A stretch of DNA of 64,000 nt from Saccharopolyspora thermophila (GCF_014646075.1 NZ_BMMT01000002.1:186001-250000); one strand, 5' to 3'. Positions 44,973-54,197 are shown, counted from the stretch's first letter. Notes: generated by a model not told the origin, from the letters alone. Numbers and translations: made by a program.

Positions 44973-46982
44973 ATGACCGCTTCCCCGCGCTTCCCCTTCT
45001 CCGCCGTGGTCGGCCACGACGACCTCCGGCTCGCCCTGCTGCTCAACGCCGTGCACCCGCGCATCGGCGGGGTGCTGGTGCGGGGCGAGAAGGGCACCGC
45101 GAAGTCGACCGTGGTGCGGGCGCTGGCCTCGCTGCTGCCGTCGCTGGACGTGGTGGCGGACTGCCGCTTCGGCTGCGACCCGGGCGCCCCCGACCCGCAG
45201 TGCCCGGACGGGCCGCACGACGGTGCCGTGGTGCAACGCCCGGCCCGCCTCGTGGAACTGCCGGTGGGCGCCACCGAGGACCGGTTGGTCGGCTCGCTGG
45301 ACCTGGAGCGCGCGCTCACCGAAGGGGTCCGTGCCTTCCAGCCGGGCCTGCTCGCCGCCGCCCACCGCGGGGTGCTCTACGTCGACGAGGTGAACCTGCT
45401 GCACGACCACCTCGTGGACCTGCTGCTGGACGCTGCAGCGATGGGCCGCGCGCACGTGGAGCGCGACGGTGTCTCGGTCTCGCACGCGGCGTCGTTCCTG
45501 CTGGTGGGCACCATGAACCCGGAGGAGGGCGAGCTGCGCCCGCAGCTGCTCGACAGGTTCGGGTTGACCGTGCACGTCGCGGCGTCGCGGGAGGTCGCCA
45601 CGCGCACCGAGGTCGTGCGGCGGCGCCTGGCCTTCGAGGCCGACCCGGTGGGTTTCGCCGCGCAGTGGGCGGAGGCGGACGCCGAGCTGGCCGCGCGGAT
45701 CGCCGCCGCGCGCGACCGCGTCGCCGAGGTCGTGCTGCCGGACGCGGAACTGCGCCGCATCTCCGCGCTGTGCGCGGCTTTCGACGTCGACGGCATGCGG
45801 GCGGACCTGGTGCTGGCGCGCACCGCGGTCGCGCACGCGGCCTGGCGCGGTGCCACGACGGTCGCCGAGCAGGACGTGGCAGCGGCAGCCCGGCTGGCGT
45901 TGCCGCACCGGCGGCGCCGCGACCCGTTCGACGAACCCGGCATCGCTGAGGACCAGCTGCAGCAGGCGCTGTCCGAGGCCGCGGAGCAGGCCGACGACGG
46001 CGACGAGCCGCCGGATGGCCCCGACGACGGCCCCGGCGGCGGGCAGCCGCCGGAGGAGCCGACCGAGCCCAGCGGCGGGGGCGGCGAGGAGCACAGCGAG
46101 GAGTCCGGTCGGGCGCCCGCCGACCGGCCGTCGGGGGAGCCGACGCCGGCGTTCCGGGCGCGGTTGCTGGAGGTCCCGGGGCTCGGGGAGGGTGCGCCGG
46201 GGCGGCGCTCGCGGGCCCGGTCGCGCAGCGGCCGGAGCGTTCGGTCGTCCACTGTGGAGGGAAGTGGGGTGCACCTCGCGGCCACGCTCGCCGCGGCCGC
46301 CCCGCACCAGGTCGCGCGCGGGCGCAGCGGCCCGGGGCTGGTGCTCCGGCGCGATGACCTGCGGCGCGCGGTGCGCGAGGGGCGTGAGGGCAACCTGGTG
46401 CTGTTCGCGGTCGACGCCTCCGGTTCGATGGCCGCCCGGGAGCGGATGTCCGCGGTCAGCGGGGCGGTGCTGTCGCTGCTGCGCGACGCCTACCAGCGGC
46501 GGGACAAGGTCGGCGTGGTCAGCTTCCGCGGCGATGGCGCGGAACTGGTGCTGCCGCCGACGTCCTCTGTGGACATCGCGGCGGCGAGGATGCGGCGGCT
46601 GCGCACCGGCGGCCGCACGCCGCTGGCCGACGGCCTGCTGCGGGTGCGGAAGGTGGTGCGGGTCGAACGGCTGCGAGACCCGCAACGCCGTGCCCTGGTC
46701 GTGGTGTTGACCGACGGAAAAGCCACCGTTCCGGTGAATCCGGAACTGCCCGGGCCGCGGTCCCGGCGCGCGGTCGACGACGCGCTGCGATCGGCCGGTC
46801 TGCTCGCCGCCGAGGGGGCCGCCTCCGTCGTGGTCGACTGCGAGAGCGGGCCGGTGCGGCTGGGGCTGCCCGGGCAGCTGGCCGCCGCGCTGGGGGCTCC
46901 GTGCCTGCGGCTGGAGGAGCTTTCCGCGGACAACGTGGCGGGTGTGGTCCGTGCGGCGCGCGATGCCGATCGGGCCGCTTGA
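44973..46982 (+). CDS. AAA+/VWA fusion chelatase subunit (putative cobaltochelatase partner of CobN)
   Basis: A 669-residue ChlI-ChlD-like fusion. The AAA+ module (about 1-320) has Walker [10 protein letters not shown] near residue 38, Walker [11 protein letters not shown] near 135 and [18 protein letters not shown]. It is followed by an acidic Pro/Gly-rich linker (about 330-400), an Arg-rich segment and a von Willebrand A domain from about 470 with the MIDAS motif DASGS. It is like a magnesium-chelatase I/D pair in one chain. In an organism with cobN and no chlorophyll genes it probably replaces CobS and CobT. It has its own cobalamin riboswitch. Confidence 0.88.
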   Translation: MTASPRFPFSAVVGHDDLRLALLLNAVHPRIGGVLVRGEKGTAKSTVVRALASLLPSLDVVADCRFGCDPGAPDPQCPDGPHDGAVVQRPARLVELPVGATEDRLVGSLDLERALTEGVRAFQPGLLAAAHRGVLYVDEVNLLHDHLVDLLLDAAAMGRAHVERDGVSVSHAASFLLVGTMNPEEGELRPQLLDRFGLTVHVAASREVATRTEVVRRRLAFEADPVGFAAQWAEADAELAARIAAARDRVAEVVLPDAELRRISALCAAFDVDGMRADLVLARTAVAHAAWRGATTVAEQDVAAAARLALPHRRRRDPFDEPGIAEDQLQQALSEAAEQADDGDEPPDGPDDGPGGGQPPEEPTEPSGGGGEEHSEESGRAPADRPSGEPTPAFRARLLEVPGLGEGAPGRRSRARSRSGRSVRSSTVEGSGVHLAATLAAAAPHQVARGRSGPGLVLRRDDLRRAVREGREGNLVLFAVDASGSMAARERMSAVSGAVLSLLRDAYQRRDKVGVVSFRGDGAELVLPPTSSVDIAAARMRRLRTGGRTPLADGLLRVRKVVRVERLRDPQRRALVVVLTDGKATVPVNPELPGPRSRRAVDDALRSAGLLAAEGAASVVVDCESGPVRLGLPGQLAAALGAPCLRLEELSADNVAGVVRAARDADRAA

Positions 46983-47076
46983 TCTCGTTTTGATTACGAG
47001 ATTCTGCGTTCTCCCTTTGGACTCGGACGCAGAATTGGTACGGTAGCTGCCGTCCACCTGACCCCCAGGGGTGGAC
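46982..47076 (+). repeat. three consecutive hairpins at the chelatase 3' end
   Basis: ATCTCGT/ACGAGAT (46982-47002) starts at the last base of the stop codon. ATTCTGCGT/ACGCAGAAT (47001-47035) overlaps it by two bases, so the two could compete. GTCCACC/GGTGGAC (47052-47076) follows. All stems are perfect. The section is unusually A/T-rich for this chromosome. Confidence 0.7.
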
Positions 47077-47083
47077 TTTCAAG

Positions 47084-47136
47084 GCGCCCCCGCGCTCCCG
47101 GTGACCCCCAGGCCGGTTGAGCGCGGGGCGCTCTTT
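47084..47136 (+). terminator. long G/C hairpin with T-rich tail
   Basis: A 13-bp stem (GCGCCCCCGCGCTC / GAGCGCGGGGCGC, one bulge) is followed by CTCTTTG. A second small hairpin, CGAGAA/TTCTCG (47150-47167), follows a T6 run at 47144-47149. This is the probable end of the chelatase transcript. Confidence 0.6.
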
Positions 47137-47753
47137 GTTGCGCTTTTTTCGAGAAATCCTTTTCTCGCCGCAAGAATTCCGGCGGACGCACTGGATCGGT
47201 TCGGCAACGATCCCACCGAATGGGGGCATCCACTGTGCGATCTTCGCGTTTGGGCGTATTTCGCCGACCGGAATGTCCGGGTTCGGTTCCAGCGCCGAGG
47301 TTCCCGGACCTCGTGGCGGTGGCGCGCTGCGGCCGCCGCGGCGCGCAAGCAGCGTGCCTGCCGCGCGGTCACGCCCCATCCGGGGCTCCGATGGGACGCC
47401 CGTCCATGTTCGCCGAGCCGCTCCCGGGCAGCGCCGTGAAGGTGACCACTCTGGTCGATCTCCCGGGTGGTGATTCGCCGCCGCGGAGCAATTCCGCCGA
47501 GCGGGGCGCTCCGAGCCGCGGAATGCGGGAATGGGAGCACTGCCTCCCGGGTCGGCTTCGCGCATCTCGGCGAATGAGGAGGAATCTCGCTTATCGCGGC
47601 CGTTCCTCACCGGGGTGGTGTCGATCACGGGCGCGCAACCTTCCGCGCCCCGGGAAATCGCCGTGCGGCGCAGCGGAATCGGGCATTTCCGTGCATTGGA
47701 TCCTTCCGCTCTCAGTGACCGGGCGGCCGTGGTGGGTCCGTTAGGGTCGGGGC
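47137..47753. other. non-coding stretch before cobO
   Basis: Together with the hairpins before it, this makes a 771-nt gap without a credible gene. Open frames on both strands lack codon bias, ribosome-binding sites and any recognisable motif. A further hairpin (GGATCG ... CGATCC, 47193-47213) is present. Base composition is lower in G/C at the left end. The cobO promoter should be near the right end; no cobalamin-riboswitch core is present here. Confidence 0.55.
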
Positions 47754-48368
47754 ATGCCTCAGGGACAGCCTTCGACCGTGCCCGCTGACGGGCTGACCAC
47801 CCGCCAGCGGCGGAACCGTCCTCTCATCGTGGTGCACACCGGGGAGATGAAGGGCAAGTCGACCGCCGCCTTCGGGCTCGCGCTGCGCGGCTGGAACCAG
47901 GGCTGGTCCATCGGGGTGTTCCAGTTCGTCAAGTCCGCCAAGTGGCGGGTCGGCGAGGAGGCCGCGTTCCGCGCGCTGGGCCGGGTGCACGAGGAGACCG
48001 GCGAGGGCGGGCCCGTCGAGTGGCACAAGATGGGCGAGGGCTGGTCGTGGGCCCGCAAGAAGGGCACCGAGGAGGACCACGCCGCCGCCGCGCTGGAGGG
48101 CTGGCGCGAGATCGCCCGGCGTCTCCGCGAGCAGCGCCACCGCCTCTACGTCCTCGACGAGTTCACCTACCCGCTGCACTGGGGCTGGGTTGACGTCGAC
48201 GAGGTGGTCTCCGCGCTGCGCGACCGCCCCGGGTACCAGCACGTGGTGATCACCGGCCGCCACGCGCCGCAGGCGCTGGTCGACGCCGCCGATCTGGTCA
48301 TGGAGACCACCAAGGTCAAGCACCCGATGGACGCCGGGCAGAAGGGCCAGAAGGGCATCGAGTGGTGA
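47754..48368 (+). CDS. cobO: cob(I)yrinic acid a,c-diamide adenosyltransferase
   Basis: Adds the 5'-deoxyadenosyl group to Co(I) corrinoids; 204 residues, CobA/CobO/BtuR family. The P-loop GEMKGKST is at residues 30-37 near the N-terminus. The later FVKSAKWRVGEEAAF, LDEFTYPLHWGWVD and TGRHAPQALVDAADLVMETT blocks are typical. The first gene of a tightly overlapping operon, it ends by overlapping the cobB start. Confidence 0.96.
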   Translation: MPQGQPSTVPADGLTTRQRRNRPLIVVHTGEMKGKSTAAFGLALRGWNQGWSIGVFQFVKSAKWRVGEEAAFRALGRVHEETGEGGPVEWHKMGEGWSWARKKGTEEDHAAAALEGWREIARRLREQRHRLYVLDEFTYPLHWGWVDVDEVVSALRDRPGYQHVVITGRHAPQALVDAADLVMETTKVKHPMDAGQKGQKGIEW

Positions 48369-49714
48369 CCGGTTCCTCCGCGCGGGTCGTGGTGGCGGCG
48401 CCCGCGTCCGGGCAGGGCAAGACGACCGTGGCGACCGGGCTGCTGGCCGCGCTGCGGCGGCGCGGCACCCGCGTGGCGCCGTTCAAGGTCGGCCCGGACT
48501 ACATCGACCCCGGCTACCACCGGCTCGCCGCCGGACGTGCCGCGCGCAACCTCGACCCGGTGCTGGTCGGCGAGAAGCGCATCGCCCCGCTGTTCCGCTA
48601 CGGCTCGGCGGGGGCGGACCTGTCGGTGGTGGAAGGCGTGATGGGACTGTTCGACGGCCGCATCGGAGCCGGCGGCGAGCTCGCCCCCGGCTCCACCGCG
48701 CACGTCGCGCAGCTGCTCGACGCGCCGGTCGTGCTGGTCGTGGACGTCCGCGGCCAGAGCCACGGCCTGGCGGCCCTGCTGCACGGCTTCCGCAGCTACC
48801 GGCCGGCGATCCGGGTGGCCGGGGTGATCCTCAACCAGGTCGGGTCGTCGCGGCACGAGCAGGTGCTGCGCGAGGCCGCGGACGACGCGGGACTGCCGGT
48901 GCTGGGCGCCATCCCCCGCACCGACGACCTCGCCGTGCCCTCCCGGCACCTCGGCCTGGTCACCGCCGCCGAGCACGGCAGCGCCGCGACCCGTGCCGTC
49001 GAGGCGATGGGCGACGTCGTCGCCGCCGGGGTGGACCTGGACGTGGTGGTGGCGTTGGCCCGCTCCGCGCCGCCGCTGGACGGGCCGACCTGGAACCCGG
49101 CCGACGAGGTCGCACCACGCGGACGACCGCTGATCGCGGTGGCGGGCGGCCCGGCGTTCACCTTCGGCTACGCCGAACACGAGGAACTGCTGCGCGCGGC
49201 AGGCGCCGAGGTCGAAGTGCTGGACCCGCTGCGCGACGAAAAGCTCCCCGCGGGCACCGCCGGTCTCGTGCTGCCCGGCGGTTTCCCCGAGCAGCACGCC
49301 GCTGAGCTCTCGGCGAACACCCGGCTGCGCGCGGAGATCCGCGCCCTGGCCGCAACCGGCGCGCCAATCCAGGCCGAGTGCGGCGGACTGCTGTACCTGG
49401 CGGAGGAACTGGACGGTACCCCGCTGTGCGGTGTGCTGCCCGCGCGGGCGCGGATGTCGCCGCGGTTGGTTCTCGGCTACCGGGACGCCGTCGCGGCCGC
49501 TGATTCCCCGCTGTTCGCCGAGGGAACCCGGGTCAGCGGGCACGAATTCCACCGCACCGAACTGGAACCCGGCAGCGGCGGGCCGCCGGCCTGGTTCTGG
49601 CGCGGTGCCCGGGAGGGGTTCGTCCAGGGCGGCGTGCACGCCTCCTACCTGCACACCCATCCCGCCGGGCAACCCGGTGCGGTCGAACGATTCGTGGCGA
49701 GGTGCGCGCGATGA
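48362..49714 (+). CDS. cobB: cobyrinic acid a,c-diamide synthase
   Basis: Amidates the a and c side chains of hydrogenobyrinic acid (or cobyrinic acid) with glutamine and ATP; 450 residues. The N-terminal P-loop domain shows VVVAAPASGQGKTTVATGL and FKVGPDYIDPGYH. The C-terminal glutamine amidotransferase domain has the nucleophile Cys in IQAECGGLLYL and the PGGFPEQHAAEL segment. Two adjacent GTG codons are possible starts; the second makes a GTGA overlap with cobO. Confidence 0.95.
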   Translation: MVTGSSARVVVAAPASGQGKTTVATGLLAALRRRGTRVAPFKVGPDYIDPGYHRLAAGRAARNLDPVLVGEKRIAPLFRYGSAGADLSVVEGVMGLFDGRIGAGGELAPGSTAHVAQLLDAPVVLVVDVRGQSHGLAALLHGFRSYRPAIRVAGVILNQVGSSRHEQVLREAADDAGLPVLGAIPRTDDLAVPSRHLGLVTAAEHGSAATRAVEAMGDVVAAGVDLDVVVALARSAPPLDGPTWNPADEVAPRGRPLIAVAGGPAFTFGYAEHEELLRAAGAEVEVLDPLRDEKLPAGTAGLVLPGGFPEQHAAELSANTRLRAEIRALAATGAPIQAECGGLLYLAEELDGTPLCGVLPARARMSPRLVLGYRDAVAAADSPLFAEGTRVSGHEFHRTELEPGSGGPPAWFWRGAREGFVQGGVHASYLHTHPAGQPGAVERFVARCAR

Positions 49715-50448
49715 GACTCGTCGGAGTCGGGGTCGGCCCCGGCGACCCCGAACTGCTGACCCTGGCCGCGCTGCGCGAGATCCGCGCCGCGGGCACGGTT
49801 TTCGTCCCGGTCCTCGCGGCCGACGAGCAGGGCCGCGCGGAGGCCGTGGTGCGGGCGCACCTCGGCGACGACGCCCGGGTGCAGCGGTTGGTGTTCGCCC
49901 TCGCCGACCCGGTCGACGGTCCGCAGGAGCGGCGGCACCGGCACTGGGACGCCGCCGCCGAGACCGTCGCGCAGCGGTTGCGCGAGCGCGGCGGCAGCGT
50001 GGTCTTCGCCACGCTCGGGGATCCCACGGTGTACTCCACGTTCAGCTACCTGGCCGCCTCGGTCGCCGAGCTCCTGCCCGAGGTCGAGCTGGCCGCGGTG
50101 CCCGGGATCACCGCGATGCAGGCCACCGCGGCGCAGGCCGGGGTGGCGCTCACCGAGGGCGCCGAGTCACTGACCGTGGTTCCCGTGATGCGAGACGTGA
50201 CCGCCCTGCGGGAGGCGCTGCGGGCACGCGGTACGGTCGTGGCCTACAAAGGCGGCCGGCGGCTCGGCGAGCTGCGCGCCGCGATCGCGGAAAGCGGTGC
50301 CCTGGAACGCGCGGTGTACGCCGAACACCTGGGCACGCCGGACGCGCGGGTGCTGCCGCTGTCCGAAGTGTCCGAAGTGGACGATGCGCCGTACCTGTCC
50401 ACTGTGGTAGTACTTCCACCCCGAGGCGGAAGAGGAGAACAATGGTGA
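49711..50448 (+). CDS. cobI: precorrin-2 C20-methyltransferase
   Basis: SAM-dependent methylation of precorrin-2 at C20, giving precorrin-3A; 245 residues, tetrapyrrole methylase fold. Motifs: VGVGVGPGDPELLTLAAL at the N-terminus, ATLGDPTVYSTFSYL near residue 97 and AVPGITAMQATAA, all as in CobI/CbiL. ATGA overlap with cobB and overlap with cobM show tight coupling. Confidence 0.93.
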   Translation: MRLVGVGVGPGDPELLTLAALREIRAAGTVFVPVLAADEQGRAEAVVRAHLGDDARVQRLVFALADPVDGPQERRHRHWDAAAETVAQRLRERGGSVVFATLGDPTVYSTFSYLAASVAELLPEVELAAVPGITAMQATAAQAGVALTEGAESLTVVPVMRDVTALREALRARGTVVAYKGGRRLGELRAAIAESGALERAVYAEHLGTPDARVLPLSEVSEVDDAPYLSTVVVLPPRGGRGEQW

Positions 50449-51863
50449 CTGGCCGGATCTCGTTCATCGGCGCTGGGCCCGGCGCGGCCGACCTGATCAC
50501 GGTCCGCGGTGCCAGGCGCATCGCCGAGGCCGACATCGTGGTGTGGGCGGCGAGCCTGGTCACCCCGGAATGCATCCGGGAGCACGCGCGCGCCGACGCC
50601 GAACTGGTCGACTCCTCCCGTCTCACCCACGAGCAGGCCCTGGAGATCTACCGCCGCGCCGAGCGCGACAAGCTCAAGGTCGCCCGCGTGCACTCCGGCG
50701 ACCCGTCGCTGTGGGGCGCGGTCCAGGAGCAGTACGACGCGTGCGCCCGGATGAACCTCGAGGTGGAGATCGTGCCCGGCGTCCCGGCGTTCTCCGCCGC
50801 CGCGGCGGCCATCGGGCGGGAGCTGACCGTGCCGGAGGTCGCCCAGTCGCTGGTGCTGACCCGCCTGGAGGGCGGCAAGACGCCGATGCCCGAAGGCGAG
50901 AAGGTGCGCGAGTTCGCCAAACACGGCACCACGATGGCGCTGTTCCTCTCCGCGGCGCGCACCGGCCAGCTCGTCGAGGAGCTGCGCGCCGGGGGCTACC
51001 CCGAGGACACCCCGGTGCTGGTGGCCTACAAGGTGACCTGGCCCGACGAACTGCTGCTGCGCACCACGCTCGCCGAGCTGGAGAAGACCGTCAAGCAGCA
51101 CAAGCTGTGGCGGCACACGCTGTTCATCGTCGGCAGAAGCCTCACCAGCAGCGGTACCCGCTCACGCCTCTACCACGCCGGGCACTTCCACACCTACCGC
51201 CGCGCCGACCCGGCCGCGCGGCGCGCCCTGCGGGAGCGGTCGGGCACGGCCCGCCGCCGGGAGAGCACCACCCGCGGCGAGCCCGACGCCGGTGAACCGG
51301 CCCGGGTCCGCGAGTCCGATGTGGCGTGGTGGGCGGTGCGCGACTGGCAGGAGTCGGCGCGCGGCGCGGCGCGGGTGACAACCAGCCGCTCGACCCCGGC
51401 CCGGCGCGTCGACGCGGCGCAGTCCCCGCTGTTCACCGACGAGGCCGTCGCGGCACCAGCGGTTCCCGCTGAGCGCCCCGCTCACCCGGCCGAAAGTCCC
51501 ACTGTCCCCGAAGCCCCCGGCGTTCCGGACACGCGCAGCGCTGAGGCAGGCGAAAGTTCCGCTCAGGCGGAACCGGCTGCAGCCCCGGGTGAACAGGACG
51601 CTCACCCGGTCGAATCGGGTGGGAGTTCCGCTCGCTCCGATGCGGCGACCACACGGCGGACCTCGGCGGCACGCACCTCGACCACCCGGGCGACCGCGAA
51701 GGCCACTCCCGCGAAGCGGACCACCAAGTCTGCGGCCGCGGCGAAGACGACCACCGCGAAGCGGGCCAGGACGTCGACCGCGAAGACCACCACGGCCAAG
51801 AGCGCCGCCACCAGGGCCAGGAAGCGCAAGTCCCCGGCGAAGCAGGATGAGCAGGGCGAGTGA
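50442..51863 (+). CDS. cobM: precorrin-4 C11-methyltransferase with long basic C-terminal tail
   Basis: Residues 1 to about 255 are a complete CobM, with SFIGAGPGAADLITVRGAR, VHSGDPSLWGAVQEQ, EIVPGVPAFSAAAAAIGREL and the late VGRSLTSSGTRSRLYHAGHF. Unlike ordinary CobM, which ends there, the frame runs on for about 218 residues. An acidic/Pro-rich section (about 325-400) with short repeats is followed by a final 70 residues very rich in Lys, Ala, Thr and Arg (AAKTTTAKRARTSTAKTTTA), like histone H1 or HupB tails. GAGGAG precedes the ATG. The next gene starts inside the tail's last codons. Confidence 0.93.
   Translation: MVTGRISFIGAGPGAADLITVRGARRIAEADIVVWAASLVTPECIREHARADAELVDSSRLTHEQALEIYRRAERDKLKVARVHSGDPSLWGAVQEQYDACARMNLEVEIVPGVPAFSAAAAAIGRELTVPEVAQSLVLTRLEGGKTPMPEGEKVREFAKHGTTMALFLSAARTGQLVEELRAGGYPEDTPVLVAYKVTWPDELLLRTTLAELEKTVKQHKLWRHTLFIVGRSLTSSGTRSRLYHAGHFHTYRRADPAARRALRERSGTARRRESTTRGEPDAGEPARVRESDVAWWAVRDWQESARGAARVTTSRSTPARRVDAAQSPLFTDEAVAAPAVPAERPAHPAESPTVPEAPGVPDTRSAEAGESSAQAEPAAAPGEQDAHPVESGGSSARSDAATTRRTSAARTSTTRATAKATPAKRTTKSAAAAKTTTAKRARTSTAKTTTAKSAATRARKRKSPAKQDEQGE
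51480..51615 (+). repeat. 120-bp-spaced direct repeat in the cobM tail
   Basis: CGCTCACCCGGCCGAA (from 51480) recurs as CGCTCACCCGGTCGAA (from 51600), exactly 120 bp apart and in frame, encoding AHPAES and AHPVES. It suggests the tail grew by internal duplication; most of the unit has since diverged. Confidence 0.55.
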
Positions 51864-53010
51864 CGACGGCCCGCAGCTGCGGGAACCAGACCTGCCGCGC
51901 ACCGCGAAGGTGCGGCCGAAGGCGCTGCGCACCGGCTTCACCACCGGCGCCTGCTCCGCCGCGGCGGCCAAGGCCGCGGCGGAGCTGATGGTCACCGGGC
52001 ACCTCCCGGCGGTGGTGGACATCCCGTTCCCGGACGGCCGCCACCGGCGGTTCCAGGTCGACTCGGGCAGCGCCGACCCCGCGACCGCGGTCGTGGTCAA
52101 GGACGCGGGCGACGACCCGGACGTCACCCACGGCGCGCGGCTGACCGTCACGGTCACCGCCCGCGGGGACGGCCAGGTGGTGCTGCACGGCGGCGAGGGC
52201 GTCGGGGTGGTGACCAAGCCGGGCCTGGGGCTGGAGGTCGGCGGTCCGGCGATCAATCCGGTGCCTCGCGAGATGATCACCGCGGCGGTGCGCGAGGTGA
52301 TCGGCGACCGCGGCGCGGACGTCACGATCACCGTGCCCGGCGGCGAGAAGATGGCCTACAAGACCACCAACCGTCGGCTCGGCATCTACGGCGGGATCTC
52401 CATCCTGGGCACCACGGGCATCGTGCGCCCGTTCTCCACCGCGTCGTGGCGCTCCAGTGTCGAGCAGGCGATCTCGGTGCTGGCCGCGCAGGGCGGCCGG
52501 ACCGCGGTGCTGTCCACCGGCGGGCGCACCGAGAAGGCCGCGATGCGGCTGCTGCCCGACGAGCCCGAGGTGGCGTTCGTCGAGGTCGGTGACTTCACCG
52601 GGGCGGCGCTGCGCCGCGCGGTCGAGCACGGGCTGGACGGCGTGGTGTTCGTCGGCATGATCGGCAAGCTGACGAAGCTGGCGTCCGGCGTGGTGATGAC
52701 GCACTACACGAGGTCCAAGGTGGACACCGCGCTGCTCGGTCGGCTGACCGCCGAGTTCGGCGGGGACCCCGCGCAGGTCGCGGAGATCGAGCAGGCCGCC
52801 ACCGCCCGCCGCGCCTACGAGGTGTGGCGGGGCAGCGGGCTGCTCCCGGCGTGTGCGCACCGGCTCTGCGAGCTGGTGGCAGCAGTATTGGAGCGGTTCA
52901 GCGAGGAATGTGGCCGCCGGTTGCCGGCCCGGGTCGCGATGGTGGACTTCCAGGGCGAGCACGTGGTGGCGGCCACCGAGGCGAGGTGGGTGACGTGGCA
53001 GTCACGGTGA
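51847..53010 (+). CDS. cbiD: cobalt-precorrin-5B (C1)-methyltransferase
   Basis: Methylates C1 during the steps after ring opening of the lactone, the anaerobic-type alternative to CobF; 387 residues. The N-terminal LRTGFTTGACSAAAAKAAA and the NPVPREMI segment are CbiD hallmarks, as are ISILGTTGIVRPFS and VFVGMIGKLTKLASGVVMTH. It overlaps cobM by 17 nt and cobL by 16 nt. Confidence 0.95.
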   Translation: MSRASDDGPQLREPDLPRTAKVRPKALRTGFTTGACSAAAAKAAAELMVTGHLPAVVDIPFPDGRHRRFQVDSGSADPATAVVVKDAGDDPDVTHGARLTVTVTARGDGQVVLHGGEGVGVVTKPGLGLEVGGPAINPVPREMITAAVREVIGDRGADVTITVPGGEKMAYKTTNRRLGIYGGISILGTTGIVRPFSTASWRSSVEQAISVLAAQGGRTAVLSTGGRTEKAAMRLLPDEPEVAFVEVGDFTGAALRRAVEHGLDGVVFVGMIGKLTKLASGVVMTHYTRSKVDTALLGRLTAEFGGDPAQVAEIEQAATARRAYEVWRGSGLLPACAHRLCELVAAVLERFSEECGRRLPARVAMVDFQGEHVVAATEARWVTWQSR

Positions 53011-54197
53011 TCGGGGTCGACGGTGGCGGTCTGCCGAGGGGCAGCGCCGAGGTGCTGGCGTCGGCGCGGCTGGTGGTGGGCGGTCGGCGGCACCTCGAGG
53101 CGCACGCGCCCGAGCACGCGCGCAAGCTCGAACTCGGGCCGCTGGAACCGGCGCTGAACGCGTTGTCCGCCCTGACCGGCGAGGAGCACGGCGTCGTGCT
53201 GGCCTCCGGCGACCCCGGTTTCTTCGGCGCGGTGCGGGCGCTGCGCGAGCGCGGTATCCGCTGCTCGGTGCTGCCGTCGACGTCGAGCGTGCAGCAGCTG
53301 ATGGCACGCGTCGGCCGCTCCTGGGACGACGTCGTGGTGGTCAGCGCGCACGGCCGCGACCTGACGCGGGCGATCAACGTGTGCCGGGCGCGACCGGCCG
53401 TGGTGGTGCTGACCGCGCCGAAGGCCGGGCCCGCGCAGATCGGTTCCGGGCTGGTCGGCTGGCGGCGCACCATGGTGGTCGCCGAGGATCTGGGCGGCCC
53501 GAACGAGTCGGTGGTGACACTGGAACCGGCCGAGGCGGCCAAGCGCAGCTGGTACGAGCCGAACATCGTGCTGTGCCTGGCCGACCTCGACGACGTGCCG
53601 CCGCGCGGCTGGATCGCCGGCGGGGAACCGGTGCCCCCGGCCACCGGCTGGGCGTTGTCCGAGGACGAGTTCTCGCACCGCGACGGGATGATCACCAAGT
53701 CGGAGGTGCGCGCGGTGGCGCTGGCCAGGCTCGCGCCCCGGCCGGGCACCCTGGTGTGGGATGTGGGCGCCGGGTCCGGTTCGGTCGCGGTGGAGTGCGC
53801 CCGGCTGGGCGCGGCGACGATCGCGGTGGAGTCCGACGAGGCCCAGGTGGTGCGGCTGATCACGAACGCGGCGAGCCACGGCGTGGACGTGCGGGTGGAG
53901 GAGGGGGCGGCGCCGCAGGCGCTGCGCAACCTGCCCCGACCGGACGCGATCTTCGTCGGTGGCGGCGGCAGCGAGGTCGTGACGGCGTGCGCGCACGCCG
54001 GGGCGTCGCGCGTGGTGGTGGCGCTGGCGGCGCTGGACCGCGTCGGCCCGACCCGCGACGCGCTGCGCGCGGCGGGCTACGAGGTCGAGGGGGTGCAGCT
54101 GACGGCGGCCCGCCTCGCGGAACTGCCGGACGGCGCGTCGCGCCTGGAGGCGGCCAACCCGGTGGTGCTGATCTCGGGCCGCAAGAAGCCGTGGTGA
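52995..54197 (+). CDS. cobL: precorrin-6Y C5,15-methyltransferase (decarboxylating), CbiE-CbiT fusion
   Basis: Adds methyl groups at C5 and C15 and decarboxylates the acetate at C12; 400 residues. The CbiE-like half (about 1-200) has VVGGRRHLEAHAP and VVLASGDPGFFG. The CbiT-like half (from about 230) has MITKSEVRAVALARLAP and the SAM site LVWDVGAGSGSVAVE. The GTG start has GAGGTGGG upstream and lies inside the cbiD end. Confidence 0.94.
   Translation: MAVTVIGVDGGGLPRGSAEVLASARLVVGGRRHLEAHAPEHARKLELGPLEPALNALSALTGEEHGVVLASGDPGFFGAVRALRERGIRCSVLPSTSSVQQLMARVGRSWDDVVVVSAHGRDLTRAINVCRARPAVVVLTAPKAGPAQIGSGLVGWRRTMVVAEDLGGPNESVVTLEPAEAAKRSWYEPNIVLCLADLDDVPPRGWIAGGEPVPPATGWALSEDEFSHRDGMITKSEVRAVALARLAPRPGTLVWDVGAGSGSVAVECARLGAATIAVESDEAQVVRLITNAASHGVDVRVEEGAAPQALRNLPRPDAIFVGGGGSEVVTACAHAGASRVVVALAALDRVGPTRDALRAAGYEVEGVQLTAARLAELPDGASRLEAANPVVLISGRKKPW

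Noticed and set aside
44967-47057. Minus-strand open frame of about 696 codons opposite the chelatase subunit
   Set aside because: The plus strand has Walker, MIDAS and riboswitch evidence; the antisense translation is low-complexity.
47079-47744. Several 120-175-codon open frames in the gap before cobO
   Set aside because: No codon bias, start context or recognisable motif on either strand; the region was treated as non-coding.
47754-48368. Possible fourth cobalamin riboswitch ahead of cobO
   Set aside because: The GCCACTG core and the B12 box are both absent from the 771-nt gap.
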